A stretch of 64,000 nt of DNA from Daphnia pulex (GCF_021134715.1 NC_060024.1:11098001-11162000), one strand, 5' to 3'. Shown: positions 9,989-23,672, counted from the first letter of the stretch. The notes: generated by a model from the letters alone, not told the origin. Numbers and translations: made by a program.

Positions 9989-11919
9989 ATACAAGAATAA
10001 TTTAACTTCGACTGAGCTCTGTCACATAAATCATTTCTCAAAACACATTCCACTAAATCATTTTTCAAAAAGCGCACAATGTTCTGTGACTGGTTGGTTA
10101 TTGAATTGGTCTTTTTTTCTTTTGTTGTCGCTTTCGCTTTATTATTTTTCGCTTGTTATTGGCCATCATTATTCTTGCTGGCACCTCGACAAAAGAATAA
10201 TGACTATCTCGTGCTGGCAGTCATTTTCTTTTTAGGTACGTTTGATCTGCACAATAATCGTTCAGACGGCGTCCGACCGTTTTCACGTGCTATATTTTCC
10301 TTTCAACAATTTTCAGACATTTCGATCCGACACTATAAAATGCCGAAGGGAATCACGAACAAAGGTTACACGACGTCAAAATATTTTTAACCCGTTGTGA
10401 ATAAAACAACAAAGTGACGTAATTTCGTTTTAAATAAAACCAACAAACATCGATAAATTTTAAACCTACGCAAGTTAAGTATTTTAAAATGGAACTGTTG
10501 TGACGTCAACAACTTGAAATGACTGTAAGCAAAGGGATTGCATAGCACTGGATTCCTTTGTTGACTTTTTCGGTGGAAACTCAAGTCCAAACACCTCCCG
10601 ACCCATGTTTGATCCTTCCATCATCCCGCCCACCCCCTTTTCGCCACCGCCGGAGTGGCAGCTACGCGCTGATAGGCTGATAGGCTCAAGTATATTTACC
10701 CCGCTACAACACCCGGCACTCGGTGTCGAGTCGGTTACCTCAACACCATCGAGACGGGCGTGCGATTCGCTTGTTTTTCGCTTTAATCCTAAAAACAACC
10801 CCATCAAGAGCGGACTATTTTCGCTACTATTCAATCGATTGTGAGCTAAAGACTTTGTGCGTGCTTGTGCCCCATTATGTACAGCTGAAAGTTGTTGGTC
10901 GCCAACCGCGATACCGCGAGGGAATCTTCACAAAAAAAGATATTAGCGATGGCTTTCCATTGTTGCGCGCACTTTTCAATCTAACCAGTGTCGACCAACA
11001 AGTTCGATCTCCGTTTAGGATCTACCGACGACCGATAAAAGATGAAGTTCTTCAGCAACAGCAACGAAATCACCGCTGTGTAAGTATCTTTAAAAAAACA
11101 AAAAATCAAATTACAATTAACTTTCAATCTTATTTTAATCCAATTCAAGCGCGTTTTAGTTGTATTAGTGTTTGACTATTTTGTATCGCTGGCGTGGGCG
11201 GGCGACAAAAAGTAATCAGTCGAGCGACAAATGCGCAGGGTGGAAAAACGCATCAGGTTCTATTGAAAAAAAAAAAAAAAAAAAAGAATTGGTGGAGCGT
11301 CGGGACAAACTTCTGTGCCGTCTCCCGGTAACTATTTGCACTCGAGGCAATAACCCGCGATGAAATATGACTAGAGTAGGGGGGGGGGGAAGCATCAAGC
11401 GGGGTGGACAGGAGGGGGCAGGTTGGAGGGCGGCACGGACAGGGGCGCCGTGGCATTTAAGCGGAAGAGCTATATAATCCCTCATGTGCCCAAGTTCAAA
11501 CGGTGCCAGGCACGTACGACATAGTAGTGACAAGTTCTGTTGCATTCTCTCCCAGCTGTTTTACGTCGTCGTCGTCGCGGCCCGGCACTTGAGACCATTC
11601 GATGTTTCCCCACAACACTTTGGAGCCCGCGCTGGCTGTACTGGTTTCCATGGACACTCGACACACAGTTGAGTCGATAGCGCAACGACGACGACGTCGA
11701 CAACGACATTCAGCCGATACTTATTATAGCCCAAGAGTTCTCTCGAACAGTGCAACAAACTAACAGCCAAGTAGTTGATTAAATAGCTCTTGTGCTGCTA
11801 GCCTCACCTAGTTTCTCGGCCTATGTATTAGTGCCCCGCTGTGCAAGTTATCCATTAAAACAGTCAATTGATTTATTTTCTCATTTCGGGGGGCGCCGAC
11901 TTGGAATCTAATCGTCAAC
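9989..11919. other. Intergenic region and 5' UTR of the TRPV gene
   Basis: About 1.9 kb with no supported coding exon. It contains a perfect CRE-type palindrome TGACGTCA at 10501-10508, a poly-A run at about 11267-11285, a poly-G run near 11381-11390, and a TATATAA at 11471-11477 that could serve the TRPV gene with a 5' UTR of roughly 400 bases. The hydrophobic frame at 10079-10390 has no family resemblance. Confidence 0.4.
11471..11477 (+). promoter_or_regulatory. Candidate TATA box of the TRPV channel gene
   Basis: TATATAA in an otherwise GC-balanced stretch, 449 bases before the start codon, with no intervening ATG-initiated gene on this strand. Support is only motif and position. Confidence 0.3.
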
Positions 11920-14900
11920 ATGGGTAATGCGTCAAGCAATGTGACGAGCGGCATTAAAAAGCAGGCAGAGGGTGCCGCATCATCAACCTGCTACAAACTG
12001 GTCGATCTCAAAGGTAATGTCTTCCGACACCTTTACTATTGTTTGTTATTCCTGTCTACTTAATCATCTTTTATGACTGCTGGATTTATGTTTTTCGCCG
12101 GAACAATCCATCTGCAGGGGGTGGGCTCTTGATTGAATTGATGAAAAAGGCCTCCAAGACCAAAGACTTTACTGAAGTCGACAAGACTATAGTAGAAATG
12201 GTGGAGCCCTGTCTCTACAACAAAGGCCTAGGTAAAATGGTGCACATCGCACATCTCGTCTTGCTGAGAAATAGGGGTCGAGCCAAAACCAAATTGGTAA
12301 ATCTTTTCTCATTAAATTATATTACCGACTATTCTATATTCACTCCCGCCTTATTGCACGATCTAATAGCTACCCTGTCTCAAAGAAGTCGAAGATCCCT
12401 ACAAATTCGATATTGAAAAATACGTAGCGGATAACTTCTCCAACGATAAAGGTATAATAAAAACCAAACTTTTGCTTTAAAGACGAGAAATTATTTTAGG
12501 AAAAATTCGAAAAAATCTAGATCCGACGCATTATCGGGAAGTTTGCTGGGATTTAGACCAGCGGGGCGGTGTCGGAGAGACTGTTATGCATCTGTGCATG
12601 CTGTCGGCTACATCCATACACGCAGATTTGGCGAAAAGGCTTCTCAAATTCTACCCGAAACTGATTGTCGACATCTACCTCGACGAAGAGTACTACGGTC
12701 TGTATCAATTCTGTTATTGTCTACTTAGCGCGAAACGATCGATAGCAATTTTCTCGCACCAAAATCAGGCGAGAACGTACTTCACATCGCAATCGTTAAC
12801 GAAGATCCTGCCATGGTCAAATATTTACTGGACAACGGAGTCAATTACCAGGATCGTTGCTGTGGTAATTTCATGAGTCCAGAAGATCAGAAAGCCAGTC
12901 GCTACGACAGTCTCACTTCAGAAGTTGTTCTGAATGACGCAGTTACTAATTACGACGGGTATATGACTACGACGATTGAGAACTATGGAGACAAAATGCA
13001 GTTCTTGACCCAGGATTCAAATTCTTTAGTTACGTCTACTGGGGTGAATATCCTCTCGCGTTTGCCGCTTGTCTCGGCCAAGAGGAATGCTATCGACTTG
13101 TGCTGGCCAAAGGCGCGGATCCCAACGGCCAAGATACTAATGGCAATACCGTACTCCACATGCTTGTCATTTATGACAAGACGGTAATACAATTTTCAAA
13201 CATTCTTCAAATCCAGTTTTGACAAAAGTGTGCGGATATACAGGCAATGTTTGACATGGCGCACGAATTGGGTTCCCTGTTGAACATCCGCAACCGATTG
13301 GGTCTCACTCCGCTGACTCTGGCTGCTAAATTAGCTCGCCGCGACATGTTCTTTCACATCCTCAAAATTCAAAAAGAAGTCTACTGGCAATTGGGTAAGG
13401 ATTACATCACGCGAACTACATACCGGACGTTGACCGTTCAAAATAAACCAACCTTGGGTCTATTTTTTCTTTCTTTCTAGGTAACGTCACATGCAGTGCT
13501 TATGCCCTTCCCCAGCTGGATACGATCGATGGTGCTACTGGGGGCATTGACAAAGACTCGGTTCTCAATCTCGTCGTTTTCGGAGTATACAATTAGAAAG
13601 TTTCAGAAGTTGGTATTACCTTATCCATGTCCGTCCGGTTTTCACGTAGGATTCAGAAGCCCATTTAGAGCTGATGGACGATGTCGTCATCGACCTTCTT
13701 CACGCAAAGTGGAACACTTTCATCAAATTCCGGTGAGCGTACACCTAATATCGAAATCAATGAATAGACAATCACTAATCAGTAATCATGGGTGGGTTCA
13801 AACAGGTTTTATCGCTGCTTCTTGCTTTTCGCCTTGTACTTTGTAATCTCGTTAATCTGCTTCACGGTTCGCCCGAGTCCTCCCGTTCGTTTGAGAGAAG
13901 AAATGACTACAACGCAAAGTTACACAACCACCGACATGACTTGGCCCTCATCGCCCTTTTCATCAACAGAGATGCCACTGTCGAGTACTACAAACTGGCC
14001 AACCGAAAATGACACAATTGATTCGACGGCCTACGACGATTTGAACAGTACGGTCACTGAGCCAATAACAACAACCCGCATAGAAACTACCATTCCAATC
14101 ACTAGTCCCAGTCCTCGACCTACCAAAATCTCAATGGCATCCTCGGTATCACCCAGAGATAGACACAGATACAATGAGGAGGACGCGTGCATTTTACAAC
14201 ACGTAAGAACGAATTAAATTACGCCTCTTATTTGATGGATGGTATTAATTCATTCTGTTTTTTTTTTCCCTGGAAAAGTACGATTCTACGATACAAGGCT
14301 ATGCTAGGATGGGCGGAGAAATTGGCGTCTTGATTGGTGTAGCCTTGTACCTTGGCGCAGCAGCTCGGGAAGCTCGCTTTCTCGGCAGGAAAATGTTCTT
14401 TGAGAATTTAGTAAGTTTCAACTTACCATTAAAAAAAAAATGGTGGTCCTTAAACATTTTCATCATTTGTGTAGGCCACTGCTCCGTCGAGAGTCCTCTT
14501 TCTGATTTCTTGCATGTTCGTCATCGCCATGGTCTTTTTGCGCTGGTTCTGTCTGAGAGCCGAGGAAGACATCGTCGCCGTGCTCGTCATGTTATCGACA
14601 GCTCCGTACTTCCTTTTCTTCTGCAGGTACGTAAACATGTAAAAAAGAAAGGGTTACAGAGAAGCAGGTTAGAGACATTGCATAAAAAAGAACAGCACAG
14701 ATCATTAGAAACTTATTCCAATTTATTAAAACTCTAATTAAATTTCTTTGCTATATCGGTGCGATTATGAAATCAAAGAGGTTTCAAGAAAGTTGGGCCT
14801 TTCGTCGTCATGATTTACCGAATGATTATGGGAGACTTGCTGCGTTTCGTCACCATTTACGTGGTATTCGTCATGGGTTTCTCTCAAGGTAAACAGCTCT

Positions 14901-16199
14901 CCCAAGTTGGGAGGTTGCGCATGACCAAACAAATGTAACAACTACAATCAAAGAGCCAATTTTGAGTTATCAGATTGACTGGTTGATTGGAATCAGACAC
15001 AAAAAGAAAAAGAAAAAACGTTGGCTAATTCATACGAATACTTTCTCCTCGACGTATTTCAAACCGTATAATTGGCTAACATGTCAGATGATCCGGGATT
15101 GCGAAAAAAAAAGAGAATGCAAGACCAATCACCCCAAGTAGTTGTTAATTCAAAACACACAGGTGTCTGGCCCCATTTCAAGGCAGCGCTACACGCGTTG
15201 CGATCGAGGCTAAACGCATAAAATTCGGACTTGGTTTTTTTTTTATGACGATCCAATGTTCATTTATGGAAATTTAATCGCTGTTTTTTCTTTCAACAGC
15301 GTACTACATCGTGTTTCTCACTCATCCGAACAACCGTGAGCACGCCGAAAATCCCATGCCGACTCCGGTCGACTCGGTGATGATGATGTTTCTCATGTCA
15401 CTCTATAATTTTGGAAGTACCTACGAAGCTTTTGCACGGACGGAACACGAAACTGTAGCAAAGGTACTATCGACTTATATTTACACTTCCTTCAAAGTAG
15501 CTTAATCAAAACTGTTTTCTCTCTAATTAGATTCTTTTCGTCGTTTACATGGCAATTGTCGGAATTTTGCTGATTAACATGTTGATCGCTATGGTAAAAA
15601 ATTTTGACACAAACCTATTTAGAAAACTAACTATAATAATATGTTCTGAAATTCTGCCAAACTAGATGGGTAACACTTATACAAAAATCGCCGAAACGCG
15701 TAACGAATGGCAACGCCAGGTAATAAGGCATCCGAGATTTAACTGGAAAGTTGTAAGCTACTAACTAATTTCAATTACTTGTACGTTCCAGTGGGCTCGC
15801 ATTGTCCTCGTCGTGGAGAGAGGTGTTGATCCTAAATCCCGATTGGAAAATATGGTCCTCTACTCGCAGCCGATGGTGGATGGGAGAAGGGCGTTCATGC
15901 TTCGACAACAACAATCGGTAAACACAAGCCGGCCGGAAGTCACGAGAATATCTGTAACTGAAATAACCCCCATATATACTGTATCTTTTTCCCTCCTAAT
16001 GAAACAGGATGAAGATATGGAAGAGATGAAGGAATTGGATGACATAAGAAATACTCACAAGCGAAGCATTGCACGGAGAGCGGCAAAGTTGGCAGAAGCC
16101 CAAGCGGCAGCGAAGTCTGGCACCAATGGCAGCAAATGCTCGGCTACTCCCGTGATCACTCAAAACGTCAATTTATCAATTACGAAAAACCAATTTTAA
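11920..16199 (+). CDS. nan: TRPV cation channel, Nanchung-like
   Basis: Eighteen phase-consistent exons give 874 residues: 11920-12013, 12118-12296, 12370-12451, 12500-12697, 12769-12958, 13030-13183, 13244-13394, 13481-13584, 13650-13732, 13806-14202, 14279-14410, 14475-14626, 14779-14888, 15300-15463, 15531-15593, 15666-15719, 15792-15917, 16008-16199. The N-terminus MGN fits myristoylation. Ankyrin repeats follow ([45 protein letters not shown]). Six membrane segments start near residue 415, with a pore region around [12 protein letters not shown] and S6 as [19 protein letters not shown]. This is the insect Nan/Iav TRPV family, whose two subunits form the mechanosensory channel of chordotonal neurons. 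I favour Nan over Iav from the N-terminus and the short C-tail. The S1-S2 loop is an unusually long Ser/Thr-rich segment of about 110 residues. Confidence 0.85.
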
Positions 16200-16316
16200 A
16201 GTTTTTTTTTGTTGCTGTTCTTGTTGTTGTTCCGCTTTTTTGTTTCAAAAAAATCAACCGTAGAAAAAGTTTTCAAAGAATATACAAACAATTCCACTTC
16301 TCTGACGAAACAATGT
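16200..16316. other. Short convergent 3' gap
   Basis: Only 117 bases separate the TRPV stop codon from the stop codon of the minus-strand MULE-derived gene. No canonical AATAAA was seen on either strand, so the two 3' UTRs probably overlap. Confidence 0.5.
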
Positions 16317-19171
16317 TTACTCCAAAGCTTGTCTGATGGCCCCATTGATTCTCTTCAGGGCATCCAGGTTATCACATTCATGAGCGACACGCTCTAGGGT
16401 TTTCATTTGTTCAGCGATTTCGCGGCGTAGATTGCATACTTCTTGTGATTCTTTTTGGGTGGAGCTGCAGCGGAATTCCGTCATTGGTTGATAAGGCTGG
16501 TTGGAGGACAGGAATTCGAGAGAGTATATACACTTGTCCAAGCGTTTGAGCGCTCTACACCGACGAGCTATCAGTTCCAACTCGACATTTAGCCGTTGAA
16601 GCGAGGAGCAGTCTGGTAGTGGATGAAACCTCGACCAGTGGGCAGCTTGCTGGGCGTAGCTGGTGACGAAAAACTGCGAAAATTGATGCAAACTTTCATC
16701 TGCATTCAACATGCCGTTGACGAGCTGAAGGAAAGTAGAAAATTTCGAAGGATCGCTTTCAGCCAGCAAAATGTCTAAACTCTTCTTAACGGCTTCTCGC
16801 TTCAGATCATTATCTATGTACTTGACTCGGCCTTCATCCCATTCTTTTTCCACCTGAAAATGTAATTCCTGAATATTAAAAAAAAAGTTCGTAGGAATAT
16901 GTGCGATCAATCTAGATTATTACATTCCACGGCGAACAAAGAAAGATCGGAAAGCTATCCGTTCCTGGTATCCATGCGTCAGCTACTCTCGACGGATCTT
17001 GAGAAAAAACGAATTCTGGTTGGAACGTTTGCCCCAATTTCGCTTGAACTGCAGCGAAAACGGCCTAATAATTAAAGCAAATTAATCGTTATGTCAAAAA
17101 TGAAAGAACAACTATTTTAACCTGCAAGGCTTCCAGTCCATCCTGATCTGTGATGGCGTAAGCGAGCAAATACGCGTCGTCATCTATTGTAGACAAAGCA
17201 CTTAGCGCAATCAGGCGGTGATGGCGGTCCCAGGTGAAGGAAATGTCAGTAACGTAAACGATGCGAGAATGAATTCGGGCGAGTACCGTTTGATTCTCGT
17301 TCATCACGGCCAAAAGAAGAACATTGTCTTCTGGATTCCAGATAAGAACAGACGATTTGGAGCGCAGCTCATCCACCCACAATTTCACGCTGCTCTTGTC
17401 GTCTGGATCGCGACGCTCAAAGTTCGCGACACCGTGAGATCGGCAAACGTTAAACACGTCCTGCCGTGTCACACTCATCATTCGTATACTGGTTCCTGAA
17501 GCGCGTAAAATGTCAAAGCTGAAACTCGTTCGAACAAGACAGATTGAATGACTGATGTGTCTACAGATCGAGAACTAACCGGTTATGGTGCCGTTTCGTA
17601 AGGTTTTCACGATTTCGTCCGAGTTCCAACCCCGACGCAGCAACTCTAATATCCAATCCTTCTCCTGTTTGCTCAGATTCTGTCGATGTGGCTCCTTGAT
17701 ATCGTGACCGTAGTGCGTTGGGCAATAGTCGCACGAGATTCGATTTAACTAGAGCGATAAACATGTCAGTAATCAGCGTCAATCAATTAAAAATTTGGTC
17801 CTGAACTCAACATACCACTTTATCGTGAATAAGGCGAATTGAAGCTGTGCAGGTTCCGTTCATCTTGATACTGTCTGGCCTATTAGATTTTTTCTTTTTG
17901 CCGCTCTCTTTACAGGCTCTAATCCGCTTTGTTCCGGAGCGATTGCAAGCATAGTAAATGTACACTGAAACTTTTTGATTGTCTGATCGCCTGATTTGCT
18001 GATCTCCTGATGACCGATTGAATTTACTACCCGAGGATTTCTCTTCGGAAGTTTTCCATGCCATGAATTCTTCCATCGACGTAAAGTTGTGAATTTGACT
18101 ATCCATTTGGAATCCGTGGACCATGGTCAAATGCTTTCTGAGATCGTCAACTCTCCAAGACTAAAGTATCAAAGAAACTAAATTACTTCTCTACTCAACA
18201 CAATGCTTTAATAACAAATCAAGCTTGTACTTTGAAGGGACAGTTTTCTTCTCTGCAATACACAGATGCGTTTTTCACGAGCCGCAAATGATGTATCTTG
18301 CCGTAGTGGCGAGAAAGTTCTTCGAAACGTGCAAATCTCATAGGTTCTTCAGTGGGACACTTGTCGCATACAAAAAACTTTTGCGCCGTAGGCCCATCAC
18401 CCGTTGTGACGACCACATCAGGATTCATGGGGCAGATTTCGTAGTTTAACGTTGAGATATTTTTATGACGCTTCTTCTGACCAAGAGCAGCGGGAGTATT
18501 TGGTTGGCCGTCCGTGGAATTACTGATGGGCGGTTTCGGAAGAAGTCGGCGAATTTTAGTACTGGTGATATCACAACCATGGTTTTCTTCTGAGAAGTTT
18601 GTCTGTGAATCGATTGTAATGACTTGACTAGAAGCTCCTTGCAATGAAGATTCCATAACAAATAGTGTTTGCCCTTCTCCTGTGATGTATACTGGAGATA
18701 CATAGTTGTTTACATCTGAGGTGTTGCTGGGTAGAAAAAATTGTGCTTGGTCCTGTAAAGAAAAATGGAAGATTTTAGTCATAGAAAAAATAAACGATAA
18801 CAACTTTCACAGTACTGATATTAGAGTAGTATTACCTTATTGAGGTCTGAAACCACTGTAGGCACTTGAGGGATGGACAGATGTGAATCATCAACGAAAC
18901 TACTAGTATTTTCCAACTGAAAAGAATTTTCACATGCATTTTCTTGTGACACATTACAGGTAATGGTTGAATTATCGAGTTGAGAACTGGATTCATCAGT
19001 TGTGATAATCACTAGGCTGCCTTCTTGATTTTGGTCAACAAAATTTGACAGCGTCTGAGTAATATCAAGCACCATCTCCCCATCTTCGTCCACTAGAATG
19101 GTCAATTCGCCATCAATTTCAGAGGAAGATTCAGGTAGCGTTGCAGTGAAATACCCAGGATCATTTTCCAT
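16317..19171 (-). CDS. C2H2 zinc-finger protein with MULE-transposase-derived domain
   Basis: Seven exons (19171-18836, 18752-18231, 18160-17816, 17748-17580, 17495-17122, 17064-16924, 16853-16317) give 807 residues in one frame. The N-terminal 200 residues are acidic and Ser/Thr-rich. Two C2H2 fingers follow: one in exon 2 (CDKC...HYGKIHH), and one whose halves CREENC and HLTMVH are joined only by splicing of exons 2 and 3. Then come a basic linker, CDYCPTHYGHD with a helical segment typical of MULE-associated proteins, and a MULE DDE-like fold (VYVTDISF, DQDGLEALQAVFAAV, FSQDPSRVADAW). The usual C-x-x-H before the last helix reads CSPWN, lacking the histidine. No SWIM finger or terminal inverted repeats are seen. 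I infer a domesticated, host-type regulator; a full transposase is less likely. Confidence 0.7.
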
Positions 19172-22100
19172 TTCCTTAACTCATCACAACTTTGTACAAT
19201 TTCCTTCTTACAATACTAGACTTTGTAGATTGCAGATAACTTAAATTAAATTCTGCAGACAAGAAAACAAAACAAAATACTGTTAAAGACTGATGGAAAA
19301 CCATGCATCCACTGGTTTATAGAATACATCCTAGACTGTCAACACACGAGTTGCCTTGTACAGATTCGAAAAAAAAAAGACTGGCACTTGTCGACTGCTG
19401 TAAATAAAAACTTCTTACGTAGTAGATATTTCAGAAGGTAGATGGCGTCGCTTTATCAAACTCAAAAGCGAACGAAAATCAGTAGAAACCTCGTTAAAAC
19501 TAATCACCCATGCGATGTAATAAAAAGTATACACAAATTACCTTGCGGTTCACGGTCTTTGACTAAAAAATAGAATATGTAGAGAGAATTATTATGATAT
19601 ACATCCTTACACAAATTGGGCTACGAGCCAACTGACATGTGACGAAGTCGATTCAACTTTTCACTTTTTTCTGCGGACGGGAAAGTTCCAATGACCCCTT
19701 CCAAGGCAAATGGATGGACGAAAAAAACATATATTTCCAGTGCGACGAGCCAGGAACCCGCCGACTTTGAACTGCTAAATCAGCACGGGGAGCTCATAGA
19801 CGTCACCAAAGATGAGCCCCACGTCTCCATCCACAACCCTTCCTTGAAGTTTCTAGAAACTGCACAAACAACGACGAGGCTGAGCTGCGCTCGAGAGAAA
19901 AAAGCGTCGCCACTATTTCCAGCTTATTTTTATTACCAATCAGACGAGCAGGAGCCACGTGAAAAGAGCATGCTGATGCATTGACGACGACCCGAACATT
20001 CATAATCATTCCAAGCCCAAACGAATAAATAAAATAACAATTCAAACTACCCGCGCTGAATTATTCGAATTTCTCTCTTTTTCCAGAGTGTTGAAGGCTC
20101 GCAACTTCGGGGTTGATTGTATAGGCCATCCAGAAAAATAGTTTCATCATCGATGGAGTAACTCTGCGAAAAAAAACACAAATATTTCCTTGACAAACAC
20201 AGACAATGACGACGATGGTATACAAGAGGGGGGGGGGGGAAACCTCGTCATTTCACATTACACATACGTCATAACAATAACTGTGACGACACATTGCGCG
20301 GATAAGTGTCGGCATTCACGAGATGACGGAGCAATAACTTCCTTTTGGCTGTTGTGCGTGTATCTTTTGTATATAGATTTACGAGCTACGCGAGCGGCTG
20401 GCCGGCCCGGCCGTCTCTCCTAGAGAAGAAGCTTCTCTTTTCGAAAGTAGAAAAACCAAAAACAAAAATCCCGGGTCGCGTTTTTCGCGTTCCGTTCTCC
20501 AAACAAAATGTGTTTCTCTCAGAGATTTTTGAGGAATGGTGGCGATTTACTACACGGAGCCCCGTCGGTTATTCGGTCGGACCGTCGCATTCAGTTTGTT
20601 TTTTTGGTTTGTATGCGCAAAATAATCCTGAAAACTTATCGTGTTCTTTGACGTTGTTGTTTCGTGTAATAGGGGAACCATTCCGAGTTCCGACGTTTCA
20701 TTTCAAGCATCCGTTTGTCATCACAGTCCATCATGTTGTTACATTTTAACTCTGACATTTTTTAATTTTTTTGTCGAGGGCCAGCATCGCACGGTTCGTT
20801 AAAGGGGAGAAATGAAATTTGCTTTCAACTCTAATCTTAATCGGTCGCTTTTGTGGGGGGAAAACTGTTATTGCGCACACTAGATTAAATATCAAAACGG
20901 GACTGGGTGGAACGGGGAAAAAGACGCACGGCCCGAAAGCGAGCGGCTCGTTAGTTACGGCATGGATCAAAGCCAAAACGTTATGCAACCAATTAAAGCA
21001 CAAGCGAGAGAGAGAGAGTATCATCATTGGTTCACGGTGTTTTGTGTCTATTTGGTCAATGACCGATGATAATGGCCACCACCCAGACCGGCCTATACGA
21101 TCACGGACATTGAACACCCAGAAGACTCCCATTAAGATAAGGGTAACTAAAACCAGGCAATACTCAAATGATTTGACAACTTAGTATATAGCTACTAGGC
21201 TTTAAAAAAACAAATAATAATAATCAACCCCATCAAGAGCGGCTGGATTTTTCATTTGATGTCGAACTATGCCCGGGCATTCCTGGCATAGTGATCGGCT
21301 TCATCATCTCAGCTCCTTCATCGGCCGACACGTTCCTCATTTTTCCTCGATGGCCATCGAACAACTACAAACAATAAGAAGAAATCCATCAACCAAAAAA
21401 TAGAGAGGGGGGAAAAGAATGGATGTGGACGGAGGGGCGATGTACAGCACAGCAACCCGAGATGGAAAAATTGATTCCGTCCTCCTATCACATATTGTGT
21501 GCGCGCAGTCGGTACAAATATATTTGTGCGTCGGCCCTTTTTCCCGACGCTTTTCTTTCTAACCCGATTCTTTTTTCTTCTTCTTTTCTCTCTCTATTAT
21601 TAGACAGTGGAAATGAATGACCTCTGACGGTTCTTCTCATAATTCAGACCAGCAAACGGCAACGATCCTAAACCACCAATTTCGTGGGATTTACGGGTTC
21701 GGGTTGTTCGTACACAACACAGCGGGAAAAAAGAAAACCTTTTGGGCTCATTTCTGGCCGTCGTCAAAAAAGGTTGCTGGATGAAAACACTTGAAACTGC
21801 CACACACACACACCGGGGGGAAAGCAAAATAGAAGCAGGTGAAAGACATACAAGGGCCGCGAAGGCTATTACACAATCTGTTTCCAACTTTTTCCCGTTG
21901 TGTGTACTCTGCAAGCTGAAAGGGGTGGTGGAAGAAGCGGATGGGCGCTGCTGGATGATTATGTCGGCTGGCATGTGCTTATTGTCGAAACCCATCACAG
22001 ATGATTGTGTCCCTTTGACGAACTTTCATGCCCCCAGTCGTACGTGTAGGGCACAGTAGAGCTCGGCGTCGTTGCGTGAGTCTCACTCTGTTTGTGCGTG

Positions 22101-23570
22101 TGTGTGCCGTTTGGGTCGAGTATAAATATATTCGTGTGGTGTTCCTTTACCAACAAATAGATATAAATATAAGTGGCAAGAAGACGACGACGAAGACGAG
22201 AATGGAAGTAGAAGTAGAAAGAGAGAAGAGAGAGAAAAAGGGAATAATGGGAGCGATTTACGAGCCATGGCGTTTGCCAAACGCTCCCGTGCGACCCATA
22301 CACAGCACAACCGGCCCATGGATGTTGAGCTGCATGGCTCCTTTCTCTCTCTCCCACCCCCACAAGACTCTTTCTCCTAACCACACACAACGATTTATGG
22401 AAATGGCTCTCTTTCTTCGTCTTCTTCTTCTTCTGCTTCTTCTTCGTCATCATTGCAGCAGCAGGGCCGTTCAAAAAGGAGAAGAAGACTATACTCTTAT
22501 TCTCCCCTTTCCTCATATATATATCTCTATAGCAGCATATAGTAGACACACTACGGTATAGAGTTATAGTGTACATTACCCGACTCTTCCTTCAACTGGC
22601 TCATTTCAACTAGAGAGGAGAGAAGAGGGGCCAACAAAAGACACGAGAGGGACACAAGACGGAGATGTTTTTTCTCTTCCGAAATGGAAACAATCTGAAA
22701 AGAGTTGCATTTCAAATGGATATGACTCCATTTCTCTTTCGGGGGCGAAGAGGGGAGAGAGTGTTGCTGCAGTGCGGATCGCATTTCGGTTGGCTAGGCC
22801 GAAACGAGACGGCGATCAATAATAACGAGATATCTCCCCCCGAAAAAAATTGGCTATATGGCCATTCGGTTTCAATCGTCGTAACAATCGGGTTAGAAAA
22901 AAGAATAACGACCGATTATCTATATAATTCCGTCGGAGCGTGAATAATTGAATTGAGCCTTACCTGACTATTTATAGAATATCGGGAGAGATGTAGCAAA
23001 AGAAGAAAGGCGGCGCAAAAAGAGTTCCATCTTTTGAAGTGGCGGCAATGCAGACTGCGGACCGTGTCAATGATGTCGGACTTTCACTCTCGGACCCGCT
23101 GCTGGGCAGCGAAAGAAAGATGACAGCGGTATTACATTTGCCAGTTCGGTTTCGCTTTATGGAGGTCCTACATTATATATATATCCATCGCCGTTCTGGG
23201 AGACGCAGTAGGTCAGTAGGCCTTCATATAGTGAAAAATAAAAAAAAGAGAAAGATTAATAATAGACGTGCAGTGCACAAGTGCATCCATGCAGAACTAA
23301 CTGCCGAAGGCCAGCGAAAGTGAAGAGGGCGGCTTTCTTTTTTTGTTCGGATAGAAACAGATGCATTTTGATTGTTACCTACATATATTCCGTGTAATAA
23401 AAAACACACTCTATAGCCTACCCCTGGTGCAATCCTATACCCATTTTAGTTCCCTCACGTGAATTTAATCGAGCGCGAAAATCATTACGCCATTTTTTTC
23501 TCAATGGCCGTCGGTGGTCATTTTAATAGCCTTTTTATTGGTGTTATTAATGGCCACCATTCTGATCACC
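19172..23570. other. Long intergenic region between MULE-derived gene and SYGG-rich gene
   Basis: About 4.4 kb with no coding exon I can support. The first few hundred bases should hold the promoter and 5' UTR of the minus-strand gene. It contains a poly-G run at about 20230-20239, purine-rich AG repeats near 21009-21018 and 22200-22240, and a TTC/CTT-rich stretch near 22415-22450. An open frame at 19691-19984 is the best coding candidate, but I recognise nothing in it. Confidence 0.4.
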
Positions 23571-23573
23571 CTC

Positions 23574-23581
23574 GTATAAAA
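23574..23581 (+). promoter_or_regulatory. TATA box of the SYGG-rich secreted-protein gene
   Basis: GTATAAAA lies just before a purine-rich stretch and about 95 bases upstream of the start codon at 23673. A pyrimidine/TCAT-containing initiation region sits about 30-40 bases further on, consistent with a short 5' UTR. Confidence 0.6.
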
Positions 23582-23672
23582 AGAGACGGCCGGATAGGGT
23601 GGATATCGCACTTCATCCTCAACATCCGCCAGGTTTAGTCAAAGTCCTATACATTCCACGATCTCAACGAAA

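Noticed and set aside
10079-10390. Hydrophobic 103-codon frame that could be a small membrane protein
   Set aside because: T-rich DNA produces such frames readily; there is no signal of a family, no splice context and no promoter.
19691-19984. A 97-codon open frame starting with a real ATG and with fairly coding-like composition
   Set aside because: No recognisable domain, no supported splice partner and no conserved motif; length is within chance for this composition.
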